This document shows positions 21,701-31,828 of a stretch of DNA of 64,000 nt, in pieces. The translations under genes were made by a program, and so were the position numbers. Within the stretch, counting starts at the first letter, position 1; each line of letters begins with the position of its first letter. The stretch covers positions 9,707,524 to 9,771,523 of the forward strand of contig OY725488.1 of the NCBI GenBank assembly GCA_963281255.1, written 5' to 3'. The stretch comes from Aphrocallistes beatrix (Eukaryota; Porifera; Hexactinellida; Sceptrulophora; Aphrocallistidae). The notes beneath the pieces were generated by a model, which saw nothing but the letters and a program-made list of their open reading frames with translations, had not been told where the DNA came from and did not search any database.

Positions 21701-24700
21701 ATGAGTCTGTTCATATTCAATTTGGAATCATCATGCATATATTCCATTCTTGTAAGCAAAGGATCAGCATGACATTTTTCTGAAAAGTCTGTCAGAGCTT
21801 TCTCCCTATATTGATTGAAAACCTCATCCAATCCTTGTTTGACATCTTCTAATATCCCAATATGAGGGCTCCATTTTGTGATGTCATTAATTGAGCGAAT
21901 TAATTGTTCTGTAATATTTCGATATTCTTCTTTATTACGGTAGATTGTGTTATTCATCAAATCGTCCACTATTTTGTGGAGTAAAATGCTACATTTTAAT
22001 TCTTCAGCATTTCGATATTTTACTATGTCTTGGTATTTGATGATAGTGTCCCAAATAACACCAGACATCTCCATCCATTCACTCATCGTGTTGAAAGATG
22101 TTTTAGTATAATGAGTAACATCTAATTGACGAATGATAGACATTCTCAAATCAGCACATTTATTTGCAAAACTCACAGTTGGAGATAACTTGAATAGATC
22201 CGAATCAAATAGTTTGCTCATCTGAGTGTTCACTGGTTCTGAATTGAAAGCAGAAGGAAGAACAAATAAATTTTCTACAGAAACTTGTATTAATTCTGAA
22301 ATCTTTGTTCCCTCTGTTTCCATAAGGTCCGATTCCTTATTCAGTTTATCCAAAAGAGTATTAATTGATTTTGAATGTTTTTCTGGATCTGGATCTGCTT
22401 GTTGATTGAGAACGAAGAATATTTTGGGAGCTACTACCTTGCTTACTTTCAATTTGTTAAGAGAGTATGCACATATCTGTAAAAGATTTCGCATTTCTTC
22501 TCCGATATCCCCTTTCACATTAATGATGATAACTTGTGACACAGCTAAGCAAAACAGAACCATTGTTCTGTCAAAGTTAATACAGGAAGTATCTTGAAGG
22601 GTTTTTGCCTTTTCAATTGCATCCAATCCTTCCGTGTCTAGGATCAAGAAATGGTCTGAACGATTGATTGGTCGACTGAGTTTGGAGAGAGATGCATACA
22701 CTCCTTTGGTGCATCTTCCAGCACTAGTCAAGAACTTGCAACCGAAACAGTAGTTCAGCAGTGTAGACTTCCCAGAACTCTGAGGTCCGAATATGCTGAC
22801 CACGATTGGAGGACGTTTTTTATTTTCAATTGAAATTGTTTCATTATTTTGTTTTTCATATAATCTGGATAATAGAGCATCAATGTCTTGGTTGAAGAAC
22901 CTCAAGTTATCACCATCTATCAATTCGAATGGCTCTCCTCTCTCCACGTGGTTACTGAAGTATAATGAAAATTTCTCAAAGAAATCTTTAGCTGATTTAT
23001 TTGAGTCCCCTTTGTTGACATAATACTTATTAGACAGCACTGCTTCTCTCCAGAGAATTTCTAATGTGTATACGGTATTACTGGTTAAATTCGTTTTTTT
23101 AGTGAGTATACTGAGTTCTTGCGACAATTTCCACAAAATAAGTGTTGAATTTTCCTGACTAATAATATCATTAAAATAATGTACTATTTTACTCATGTTT
23201 GTGTGCTCGAGGATATTTTGTAAATTCGCGCATTTTGCATTTAGTTCATCGATTTCTATTTGGTCAACTTTGCTTGAAGCTTTATAAAAACATAGCATAT
23301 ATTCGATAAAATGTGGATAATAACTGAGGAAAGAGAGTCTATTCTCACTTAAACCCTGTACATGTGATGAAATGGTATTCTTAATCATTTCGATTAAGTT
23401 TTTATCCTTAGCTATATTGTTGCTAGGACAATAACGACTTATTAAGTTTTCGAGAAAATTACTTTCAACTAATTTTGGACTTTCAGTAGTTGAATGTAGG
23501 ATTGTATGTCCAAACTTTTTCAAAAGAGTTAATGAGAATTGCATATCACATTTGGTCAGATTGGGAATGAAAAGAAGCTTCGTTTTCCCACTGTTTTCGA
23601 TTTTAAGCATATCCTGATGACTTCTTGGACAATCTCGAACGAATACATAGATATATTTAGTAGTGGCTGCGATGGTATGTAATTCTTTCTCGTAATGATC
23701 AATGTTCTGAGTAAAATCAGAATAAGTGATATGAACTAATGCTATATCTAGGTTTTGATTGATGTCTCGTATAACATTTGTATCTGCGCATCCGTGACAG
23801 TCTATGTATGCCCACTGTGTAGATTCATGAGTAGTTCTCTTTCTTTTTCCGAAAAGATTTTTCGTCATTTGGATATCAATGGAGTTCAAATGGAATGGAC
23901 TGGTTTGAGGACTACCATTCACAAAATCAGTTTCAAACATCAAATCGAGTAAATGAGATTTCCCAATAGGATTCCACGAGGCCCATCCTAACCCAAATGA
24001 AACTAAACCATTGAATTGTTTGAGAGAAAACCAGAGCTCTTTACAAATTTCGAATTGACAAGTTTTCCTCTCGTTGAGTATAGGATAGTAGAATGGGACA
24101 GGGTTACTAAATGAATAGTGCTCTATACAGAGACCTCTAACTACAGGATCTGACATCTGGAAAATTAGATGGAATATGTCTAGAGTAGTTAGAGATTTGT
24201 CAGTTCGGTTAGCGATCATCTGTGAAAATTCTTTTAGTGGCAAACTGCATTTGATGTAATGGAATGCTAGAGGCAATAGTTTTACAAATATGTCTTTTGC
24301 TGACTTTTCCCTTGATGTTTTTGCGTTATGTATTAAGCTTTCGAAAGAATCTGAAATAATAATTCTGTAGGTTATGTGTGATATTTGTCTATCTGATCCA
24401 AATCTCTCGTAAATTTCTTGAATTTGTTTTATTTTCTCCTGTGCATATTCTTGCATTAATAATTTGTCTGGATAAAATTGTAGCAAGTAGTCTTTAATCA
24501 CTACCCAGACCCTATTTAGTTTTATGCTGAGTTCATCGATGTCTTCCAGAGTACCAGCTCTGATGCATTTCTTAGCTTCTCTACTTAGTGTATCGTCTAT
24601 TTCAAAGAAGTTGTGTGATTCTTGAAATTTCCCGAAATATTTTTTAACCTCATTATATTCTTCTGGTTTATTCTTTTCCAGTTCACAACAGAGACACTCT

Positions 24701-25260
24701 TGTAGTTTCACGTTTTTATTTACAATGTATTCCCTTAACTTTAAAATTGACTGTTTCTCAAAGATACTGCAAATGATCGCTAAAACTTTCTGCCCTTCTG
24801 TCCCATTGAACATTATAAAATTCTTCTCAACGTATTCTCTGATCTTCATCGTAGATGTTTTCACTTCTTCTGCGATTTCTGCAAAAGAGTATCCAGCATT
24901 GAATTTTTCCTTTATAATTAGCTGTTCGGATTCGGTCAGTTTTGTTTTGTTTAGAGACTCTAAATAGGCTGAGAAAACATTGTCGTCAATGTCATTTAGG
25001 AGAGCAAGCTTCTTCAAACTGATTTTTGGATTTTTTTGTATTAACTCCTCAAATTTCTTAATATCTGACGATAATAGCTTCTCATTATAGTTTTTTAATT
25101 CAGATAAGGCTTTTTTCGCTTTCTTAGGATCTATTTCTAACTTTTCTGCTAAAATATCAGGATCGTTTAGAAACTGTTCTCCCTTTTTGATGATATATTT
25201 TACATCATGCTCTTTAAGGCGTAAATGGAGAAGTATATCTTCTAAAGATCTGTCAATCCA
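18724..25260 (-). CDS. Very large GTPase (VLIG/GVIN-type) with vWA-like C-terminus
   Basis: One open frame of about 2,180 codons. The protein resembles very large interferon-inducible GTPases. Residues (numbered from the TTG at 25017): a degenerate P-loop-like stretch GWASWNPIGKSHLL near 340; the main G domain with GPQSSGKST (about 744-752), DTEGL (about 790) and LNQQADPD (about 870). A long helical region follows, then a cysteine cluster CPRQCPSCGKFCEK and HQMCSMGGN (about 1750-1785), and a vWA-like fold from FVIDGTELD (about 1897) to ELAMLDGLA. The start is unresolved: the frame stays open to 25278 without an ATG. The first ATG is 56 codons inside, so an upstream exon is likely. The N-terminus has three HTH-like segments. 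It is probably cytosolic and GTP-binding; an immune role is inference. Confidence 0.85.
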   Translation of the reverse strand, partial: WIDRSLEDILLHLRLKEHDVKYIIKKGEQFLNDPDILAEKLEIDPKKAKKALSELKNYNEKLLSSDIKKFEELIQKNPKISLKKLALLNDIDDNVFSAYLESLNKTKLTESEQLIIKEKFNAGYSFAEIAEEVKTSTMKIREYVEKNFIMFNGTEGQKVLAIICSIFEKQSILKLREYIVNKNVKLQECLCCELEKNKPEEYNEVKKYFGKFQESHNFFEIDDTLSREAKKCIRAGTLEDIDELSIKLNRVWVVIKDYLLQFYPDKLLMQEYAQEKIKQIQEIYERFGSDRQISHITYRIIISDSFESLIHNAKTSREKSAKDIFVKLLPLAFHYIKCSLPLKEFSQMIANRTDKSLTTLDIFHLIFQMSDPVVRGLCIEHYSFSNPVPFYYPILNERKTCQFEICKELWFSLKQFNGLVSFGLGWASWNPIGKSHLLDLMFETDFVNGSPQTSPFHLNSIDIQMTKNLFGKRKRTTHESTQWAYIDCHGCADTNVIRDINQNLDIALVHITYSDFTQNIDHYEKELHTIAATTKYIYVFVRDCPRSHQDMLKIENSGKTKLLFIPNLTKCDMQFSLTLLKKFGHTILHSTTESPKLVESNFLENLISRYCPSNNIAKDKNLIEMIKNTISSHVQGLSENRLSFLSYYPHFIEYMLCFYKASSKVDQIEIDELNAKCANLQNILEHTNMSKIVHYFNDIISQENSTLILWKLSQELSILTKKTNLTSNTVYTLEILWREAVLSNKYYVNKGDSNKSAKDFFEKFSLYFSNHVERGEPFELIDGDNLRFFNQDIDALLSRLYEKQNNETISIENKKRPPIVVSIFGPQSSGKSTLLNYCFGCKFLTSAGRCTKGVYASLSKLSRPINRSDHFLILDTEGLDAIEKAKTLQDTSCINFDRTMVLFCLAVSQVIIINVKGDIGEEMRNLLQICAYSLNKLKVSKVVAPKIFFVLNQQADPDPEKHSKSINTLLDKLNKESDLMETEGTKISELIQVSVENLFVLPSAFNSEPVNTQMSKLFDSDLFKLSPTVSFANKCADLRMSIIRQLDVTHYTKTSFNTMSEWMEMSGVIWDTIIKYQDIVKYRNAEELKCSILLHKIVDDLMNNTIYRNKEEYRNITEQLIRSINDITKWSPHIGILEDVKQGLDEVFNQYREKALTDFSEKCHADPLLTRMEYMHDDSKLNMNRLILMEKKLYEDQLKVKIRARLTEIKHSENMLKLQQDIEANADTYFELSIDKQHSLFEDVWTKCFENENKEEEDAKYGEKLENLYSVFIIESKTMEKKQAIYTRFRNSGFDMNKVLREFDREMLSKFCGETNKGTEQFFFPWIESKTPLKEMTPYLGNKKCQYLDRNTIFYMKDDNDCSETGKNNLKLRSWVPSRCCPLIKYCSGYYNHPDIIWNTEKREQILLLASNLKDPDSSSSRSTWKKLINDIKLCVQEFIKKYSNISHSTVKDIVNFLHHICKVVNYEINHIEAKLTIAAERTISTYAFAIAFKSLLEFNMAKQRENDLEKKEKKEDTLKYFLRKVENQKLARGNWDRKERRKGDIIATTFAGKFLAGVWREIYATCEQNIEDKYFDKEKDKLSHKSILLLANAIIKGMLLHPDRTNDEYSFVVQFICNRTQCLKSLFHLEWTKVVDKLHDKICENMEENLSQKVTIVKNILEQFIGQLKVMCTEKNRLEEIGTDSDSSFEVVDDQAITEQSVTNINPVTRVIPLKAMVSFLKMYLDPKVSPQDFNQFFNKDFQVGDLRVRKHPKTYVLFEKPNNPEHILDEETFKKLSDTNMFVSTEEIFNIEVYLHKFLHALNSYQFQMTKTEYENLLETTKEKFEAGIINCPRQCPSCGKFCEKELHPNGGKCQIMTGHQMCSMGGNVWNTNEDRTAVLLMCEDYMDYSPVLIPGQNMTWAEFKEKFCNEWDWELPADPTYIALQKENHETIKDIWKIFGKEILKYYRDRGTHITYTTYTSPKEIYDSIFSPIYYVCFVIDGTELDRGIKSRALDVMTNTCLIECISNFKVIVYHGHTVDDKKCIEMFPTSCDFTTDKKMTENFIESMEKYGGGNSSELAMLDGLATATAKCGWKLGFGIKNLIIHIYLEPTREKFDIFAAKGRCTHGFDFDWEKDIAVRMKELNIEYKGKRLVSSSHPDYPGPRGKDYTPSKISISGYEPKHKGDVYIDIKTDY

Positions 25261-25414
25261 GCCATTTACATTTGTAGTTTAGTCCTATATGCAATAATCT
25301 CATTAGTATATAAAATATTGAAGATATAATTTAAGGTCAGTTCTGGTAATTGTAACTCTGTCATGTGGAACATTCATCACTGTAGATAATGTTAATGGTG
25401 TTAAAATGCAATGA

Positions 25415-25445
25415 ATTTATCCTTACTACTAAAACTCGATTAATG

Positions 25446-25482
<37 letters not shown>

Positions 25483-26659
25483 CGAATTGATTGACGAAAC
25501 TACCAGGTGTATAAAGCTGATTTTTGATATGTGGGAGTCTTTTGGCAATGGCTCCAATAAGTTCTAACCTCAGACGAAAATGTCGATTCATCATGGAATC
25601 ATGACATTATTGTCACCTTTTCACCTATTATATAATTAGAATTTTCAGTTTTTCGACTATAACTCAGCCATTTTAGGGGATAGAAGGCTAAAATTTTGAT
25701 AGAATGTGTATATTGATATATGTCACATATGACTAACTATAATCAAGAAAAGGATGAATCATCACTCTGTTGTGACGTCATTATTATGCATCAAAATTGT
25801 AAAAATTGACAAATTTTATGATTTTTGTGCGATATCGATTATAACAGTTGGACGGACGTATCTAGAGATGTTATTTCCCTTATAATTAATTAATGAATAC
25901 GACCACCGGCGCCCAAAGGGCGCCTCTGGCAGACACAAAGTGTCTGCCAGCCGCGCAGCGCAAGCAAGCGAAGCGGGCTTATATATATATATATATATAT
26001 ATATACCATTGATTAAATATAAGGGAGATAACATCTCTAAATTCGTCTGTCCTACTATAACGATCGATATCGCACGAAAAGTATCTGAATTTGTCAATTT
26101 TTCAAATTTTGATGCATAATGATGACGCCATCACAGAGTGATGAGTCATCATTCATTGATGACAAGCGCGCTTCGCTTGCTTGCGCTGCGCGGCTGGCGG
26201 ACACTTTGTGTCCTCTGGAGGCTCCATCGGGCGCCTGTAGTCACCATTGAATAATCATATGGGAGATAACATCTCTAAATACGCGTCTCCTACTGTTATA
26301 AATCGATATCGCACGAAAAAGCACCGAATTTGTCAATTTTTAAAATTTTGATGAGTAATGATGACGTCATCACAGAGTGATAAGTCATCATTTTTTAATG
26401 ATGCAGTTGCATCATATGTGTGGTATGTTAGTATACAGATTCTATTACAATTTCAGCCTTCTATCTCCTATAATGGCAGAGTTATGCTCGAATAACTGTG
26501 TTGCTTAATTTTCTAAAATGTGACAATGACGTCATAATTTCATGATGAGTCGATATTTTGCTCTGAGCTCAGAACTTACTGTAGCCATAGCCAAAAGACT
26601 CCCACATGCCAAAAATTAGCTTTCTATGCCCAGCAGTTTCTTCAATCAATTCGTACAGA

Positions 26660-26723
<64 letters not shown>

Positions 26724-27890
26724 CGAGTTTAATAGTAAGGATATACATTAATCGAGTTTTAATAGTAAGGATAGTTACATCATATGGGAGGTATAATGCT
26801 ATAGACATTCAATTAAAACTTCTATCACTTAAAAATGGCTGAGTTGGTAGAAAACCTGAAATTTCTAATTTTAAAAAATGTGACAATGACGTCATAATTT
26901 CATGATGAGTCGACATTTTCATCTGAGTTCAGAACTTAGTGGAGGCATAGCTAAAAGACCCACATACCAAAAATCAGCTTTCTATGACCGGCTTTTCTTC
27001 AAACAATTCGTTACATTTTGGTTATGGCTCCACTAAGTTCTGAGCTTAGACGAAAATGTCGACGCATCATGGAATTATGACATCTTTGTCGCCTTTGTTA
27101 TAATTAGAAATTTCAGTTTTTCGACTATAACTCAGTCATTTTAAATTAGAAGGTGAAATTTTAATAGAATGTGCATATTGATATACCTCACATATGATGT
27201 AACCACCATCAAAAAATGGTGACAAATCACTCTGTTATAACGTCATCATTACGCATCAAAATTTTAATAATTGACAAATTTGGTGATTTTCAAGTGATAT
27301 TGATTTTATTACCAATATGGGCTATTTAGTGATGCTATCTCCCTTAAAATTAACCAATGTGACCCCAGGCGACCGGAGGGAGCCTCCGGCGGACACTTTG
27401 TATCCACCAGCCGCGCTGCGCGAGCAGGCGATGCGCACTTGTATATATATATATACACACATTAATCGAGTTTTAATATTAGGGATATATATATTTCTCT
27501 GTAACGAATTGATTGAAGAAAATTCCAAGCGCAGAAATCAAATTTTTCTCATGGAGTTATAACGTCATTGTTACTTTTTGATATTCAGTAATTTCAGTTT
27601 ATCGGCTATGACTCAGTCATTTTTTGTGTTAGAAGGCTGAAGTGTTAAAATACGGTATATATTAATATACCTCACATATGATGCAACTATCATCAAAAAA
27701 TGATGACTCATCACTTTTTTATGACGTTGTCATTACGCAGAAAAATTTTTTAAATTCCCACGCACAGATTTATTTTGAGATATTATCTCCCTAATAATTG
27801 ATAAATTTGACCCCAAGCGCCCACTGGGCCCCTCTAGCGGACACTTTGTGTCCGCCAGCCGCGCCGCGCAAGTGAAGTGCGCTTGTCAAT
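25415..27890. mobile_element. Cluster of Helitron-like non-autonomous elements
   Basis: At least four copies of one 0.5-0.6-kb unit lie here, head-to-head and nested. A unit starts with 'tccttactattaaaactcg', has a long AT microsatellite, 'acgaattgattgaagaaa', several TGACGTCAT-like palindromes and ends in a GC-rich hairpin (GGCGGACAC-TTT-GTGTCCGCC) followed by 'gcgcaagcaagcgaagcgcg'. Copies: 25416-25980 plus; 26016-26160 minus, partial; 26162-26745 minus; about 26746-27010 minus, partial; 27010-27440 plus; 27441-27885 plus, partial. The ends recall Helentron/HINE elements, but no Rep/helicase is present and the 3' end is not the textbook CTRR, so the superfamily is tentative. There is no gene in this region. 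Confidence 0.6.
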
Positions 27891-28529
27891 ATTATACAGC
27901 TATACTCACACATAAATATTATCTCATTTAAAAGTAATCAGATACCTACAGTTTGAAATAAAAAAACATATAAAATGTATAAGATATATCTAAGGCAGAG
28001 CTTTCCAATTTGATAGAGTGGTGCTACAACATATGCATAAATTTCTTTTCAAATTTGAAGCACTACTACTGCCTGGCACATTTGGGGGTATAGGTAGCTA
28101 AGCTCTCCTGGAAGTGGGCAACATTTGTCCTATAATAAGAATTCATCTAATTTTATGGTTCTAGAAATGCAAATTAACTGTAAAGATGCTCCCTCTCATC
28201 GGAGCGACTAGTTATGATTGAAACAATCGGAGATGCACATATGTAAACTTTCACTATTGCAGTATGATATGAATTATATAAGATTTTATTATCATTCTAT
28301 CAAAACTGAAATCCGAAATTTATTGGTAAATGGTTGAGCTATGACATGTGCTGCCATAAATTAGGTAAACGAATGTTTCGTCATTGAAATTTTAGAATGG
28401 AATTACAAACTGTTGGGAAACATAAATTTGTCATAAAGCTGAATAGAATTGATAGGAGAGTGATATTGAGCTTTTTAGGGAGTATTATGTATAAGAGTAA
28501 AGAGAAGGTGTGCATTTTTAATTTAAAAT

Positions 28530-28690
28530 ACAGTACACCCTCGATAGTCCGAACCTCGACAATCCGAACACTTCATTTTACAAATCCAAACACCCAAAAT
28601 ATAATTGTATTCGCCTCTATGCTTTGAATAAACGTTTATAAACTTAAATATATTAATAAGATTGAGAAACCTCGTTGAATTTCAAAAATA
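28530..28690 (-). mobile_element. Truncated pogo/Tigger-type MITE
   Basis: It starts with 'cagtacaccctcgatagtcc' and continues as the reverse complement of the right half of the full element at 63231-63546. Only one terminal repeat is present. The 27890-28530 stretch before it shows no gene. Confidence 0.65.
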
Positions 28691-28699
28691 CAAATTTAA

Positions 28700-29250
28700 T
28701 ATAATTAATGGCCAAGTGAATTAGTGTTGTTTCACTAAGAATTTAGACTTGGAAATTGTATTATCGCTTAATAGGAAAGACTATTTGCTATCAAATGGAA
28801 TTACATTTGAATACCAAGCTATCGTAGTTTTCGGGATATTAACCCAAATGACTAAAACACGTTTCTATAGCAACATTGGAATGTAACAACATTCAGTGAA
28901 AATAATCCACATTTTTCGCATTAACCCATTCACATCTCAGTTCCAAGCGAAAAAATTATAATAAAAACACTTAGCAGTGCCCTTAAAAGACCCCTGAAAT
29001 CACCAAATTTGTCACAAAGATAACCTATTGCGCGACCATATTTTGACTGATCTAAATTTTAACAACGGATATGGGTACTTTGATACCATATTTATAGTAT
29101 ATGCTGGTAATACATTTCTAAGCTCTATTGTGTTTTGCTAATTATTTAAGGCAGTTCATGTATTAGCTCAACCTTCTACCGCATCCCTAGTCCCAAATTC
29201 GCAAGTTTCTGTGAGGCCTTATATAGACGAGGCTATGTATGAGTCATTGC
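28700..29250. mobile_element. Diverged half of a foldback element
   Basis: Scattered matches to the foldback copies ('gaccaacc'-like arm text, 'tatgctggtaatacat', 'cgcatccctagtcc', 'tgtgaggccttatata', 'gaggctatg') in the same order as one arm plus spacer. It is older than the copies at 15459 and 29356, and the other arm is missing. Confidence 0.6.
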
Positions 29251-29355
29251 ATTCTATAGAGTAAGGCAATGGGAGTCACCAATAAAATAGTACCATGGAT
29301 TGGTTAAATTTTTCACGGTTAGCTGGGGTGGCGAGATTATAAACGTTTATCAAAC

Positions 29356-30452
29356 CATAGCCTACTCTAATAATGCCTCACAGTAGACTGAAAATCATGG
29401 GTAAGGATAAAGTAATAACCGAATGGATGAATACACGATTAGCTTAAAATCGTTAACCATGTAGGATAGGCATTTTAATTAATAATATATATATATTTAT
29501 TAAGAATGTATTACCAGCATATATAAACATGGCATCAAATAACATATATCCGTTGTCCAAACTTCGATTAGTCATCATATCATTGCGCAACAGGTCATTT
29601 TAAGCACGATTTTGGCAATTTTCTAAGCTGTTTTAAGTTAACTTCTAAATGTTATTAAGGTATAATTTTTGTGTAGAACTAAGATTAGTACGAGTTGATC
29701 TAAAAAAAAAATTTAGAATTTTTCAATGGAATGTTGTTACATTTCTGCGTTACTATAGTAAAGCATTTTGGTCAGTTTGGGCCATTTCGTGCAAATTGTA
29801 GTAGCTAGATCTTCGAATTCGATCGTGTTTGATAGGCAATGGCCTACTTACTATTAGGTGATAATACAACTTGAACTTCTAAATTCAACGAGTTTTGAGT
29901 TATGGGTTGATTTCAAGAATGTGACCAAAACACTAAATTGTCGCATAACTCTATAGTCTGTGAATTTAGAAGTTTAAATTGTATTGTTACCTAATAGGAA
30001 GTAGCCAATTGCCTATCAAACACGATCAAATTTGAAGATCTAGCTACTACAGTTTGCACGGAATGGCCCAGACTGACCAAAATGCTTTACCATAGCAACG
30101 CAGAACTGTAACAACATTCCATTGAAAAATTCTAAATTTTTCAAATAAACTCGTACTAATCTTAGTCCTACACAAAAATTATACCTTAATAACATTTAGA
30201 AGCTAACTTAAAACAGCTTAGAAAATTGCCAAAATTGTGCTTAAAATGACCTGTTGCGGAATGATATGATGACTAATCGAAGTTTGGACAACGGATATAT
30301 GTTATTTAATGCCATGCTTATATATGCTAGTAATACATTCTTAATGCCTATCCTACATGGTTGACGATTTTAGGCTAATCGTGTATTAATCCATTCGGCT
30401 ATTACCGCATCCTTAGTTATTTTACTGTGAGGCATTGTTAGAGTAGGCTATG
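29356..30452. mobile_element. Foldback transposon, copy 2
   Basis: It has the same termini as copy 1 (CATAGCCTACTC ... GAGTAGGCTATG) and arms of about 500 bases, with an AT-microsatellite insertion near 29475. A perfect 7-base direct repeat ATCAAAC flanks it (29349-29355 and 30453-30459). The spacer reads as the reverse complement of copy 1, so it inserted in the opposite direction. Independent target duplications at both copies prove mobility. From 30460 to 30780 nothing else is seen. Confidence 0.9.
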
Positions 30453-30784
30453 ATCAAACTAATGTGGCATGCAACCTCAAGTCAACAGATGGCACACGTC
30501 TAAGTCGCACGCTACCCCTACCACCCCTCTGGAGTTACGCCTATGACAACGATGTATCTGCACCCTCAGCAGAATTTTAAAAAATATATTCTGGTTCTTC
30601 CCGTACTAATATATTATTTATTTAGCATGTGCTACTATGGAACTAGAGCATTGTACACTTCTAATAAAGTTTAAACTAGTGTTGAAACAAGAGAATAGTA
30701 AACTGGCTAAATTCAAAAACAAATTTAATATATTAGTTGTTTATTTATTCGATTTCACAGGCTGTAGAAATTCTAACTTATGTT

Positions 30785-31095
30785 AACTATTAAAACTCGA
30801 TCAATGTATATATATACACTGCCTGGCCAAAAGTATTGGAACACGTTCTAATGTGTGCAACCATGTGCCATAAGTGACACAGGTGACAGGGAAACGGGCC
30901 CATTGAAGGAAATCAACAAAAGTTTAGTGGAAGAGGTCGGAGGGGCGGTTTCTATTGATATCACAATGTTTACACTTGTTTAATATTGTATTCAATGGGT
31001 TGTGCCACTTTAGCAAAAGTGGCACACATTAGAATGTGCTCCAATACTTTTGGCCAGGTAGTGTATATATATATATACAAGCGCGCTTCGCTAAT
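30785..31095 (+). mobile_element. Short Helitron-like remnant holding a Tc1-type MITE
   Basis: The left side begins 'actattaaaactcgatcaa' then AT repeats; the right side ends 'acaagcgcgcttcgct'. Between them sits the MITE at 30817-31063. The two ends face each other with almost no body, so this is a deletion remnant or a chance pair of ends. Confidence 0.5.
30817..31063. mobile_element. Tc1/mariner-type MITE (247 bp)
   Basis: The left end CACTGCCTGGCCAAAAGTAT and the right end (its reverse complement, CACTACCTGGCCAAAAGTAT) belong to terminal inverted repeats of about 42 bases with few mismatches. A TA dinucleotide flanks both sides (30815-30816 and 31064-31065), as expected for the superfamily. 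No coding frame. A related solo end lies at 56855-56881. From 31096 to 31819 I see no gene; 31558-31580 is a short 'ttcaa' tandem run. Confidence 0.85.
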
Positions 31096-31828
31096 CTCGG
31101 GGACGGGATAGTAAAGGTACCTAATTTCTGGTACGGGACGAGATAAAGAGGCCTAGCTAGCCCAATTTTAGCGTTGCAAAAATTTCAGTACATTCCTTGA
31201 GAGGGTTGCCACACCCAGTTCTAATTTGTGAAATTTACTAGACACAGCCTTTGACGTTGCTGTCTATGGAGCATGTGCCACACCGTGGCCGCGCATCTGC
31301 CCCTATATCCCCATAAAAATATGTATTAACTGTATTTAGAGGCATACGTATTAACTTAAGTATTTGGCGTGATTAATGTTACAACTAGACTGAATCAACT
31401 CAACTGTATCATTAGGTACTTTGGTCCCGTCCCAGAAATTAGGTATCTTAACCAGGGGTGTAGTGAAGGGAGGCGCAGGGTGACACCGTCCCCCCACTAA
31501 TTCTGCCGACTAATTTTTTTTTCAAAGTTTGCATACCTAGGTTTCACTCAATTCAGACTATTCAATTCAATTCAATTCAATTGAAATTATATTTCATTCG
31601 ACGGCAACAGTGTAGATCAATCAACTCAATCATTTCTTATTAACCAAATCAATCAAATAAAATCAATAAATGAAGTTTTTTCAGATCAAAAATGATTTGA
31701 TTCAATCTTGTATGTAACAATAACTAATAATATTGAATTTTACAAGGTATATTGGTTGTTAGCATTGGAAGTTGCGTTGTGGAACGATATTGCTACACTG
31801 CGACGCCTTGTATCATAGACGCCAAGTG

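Noticed and set aside
26569..26808. Short minus-strand open frame with a Tyr-Ile run
   Set aside because: Produced by the AT microsatellite of the Helitron-like element.
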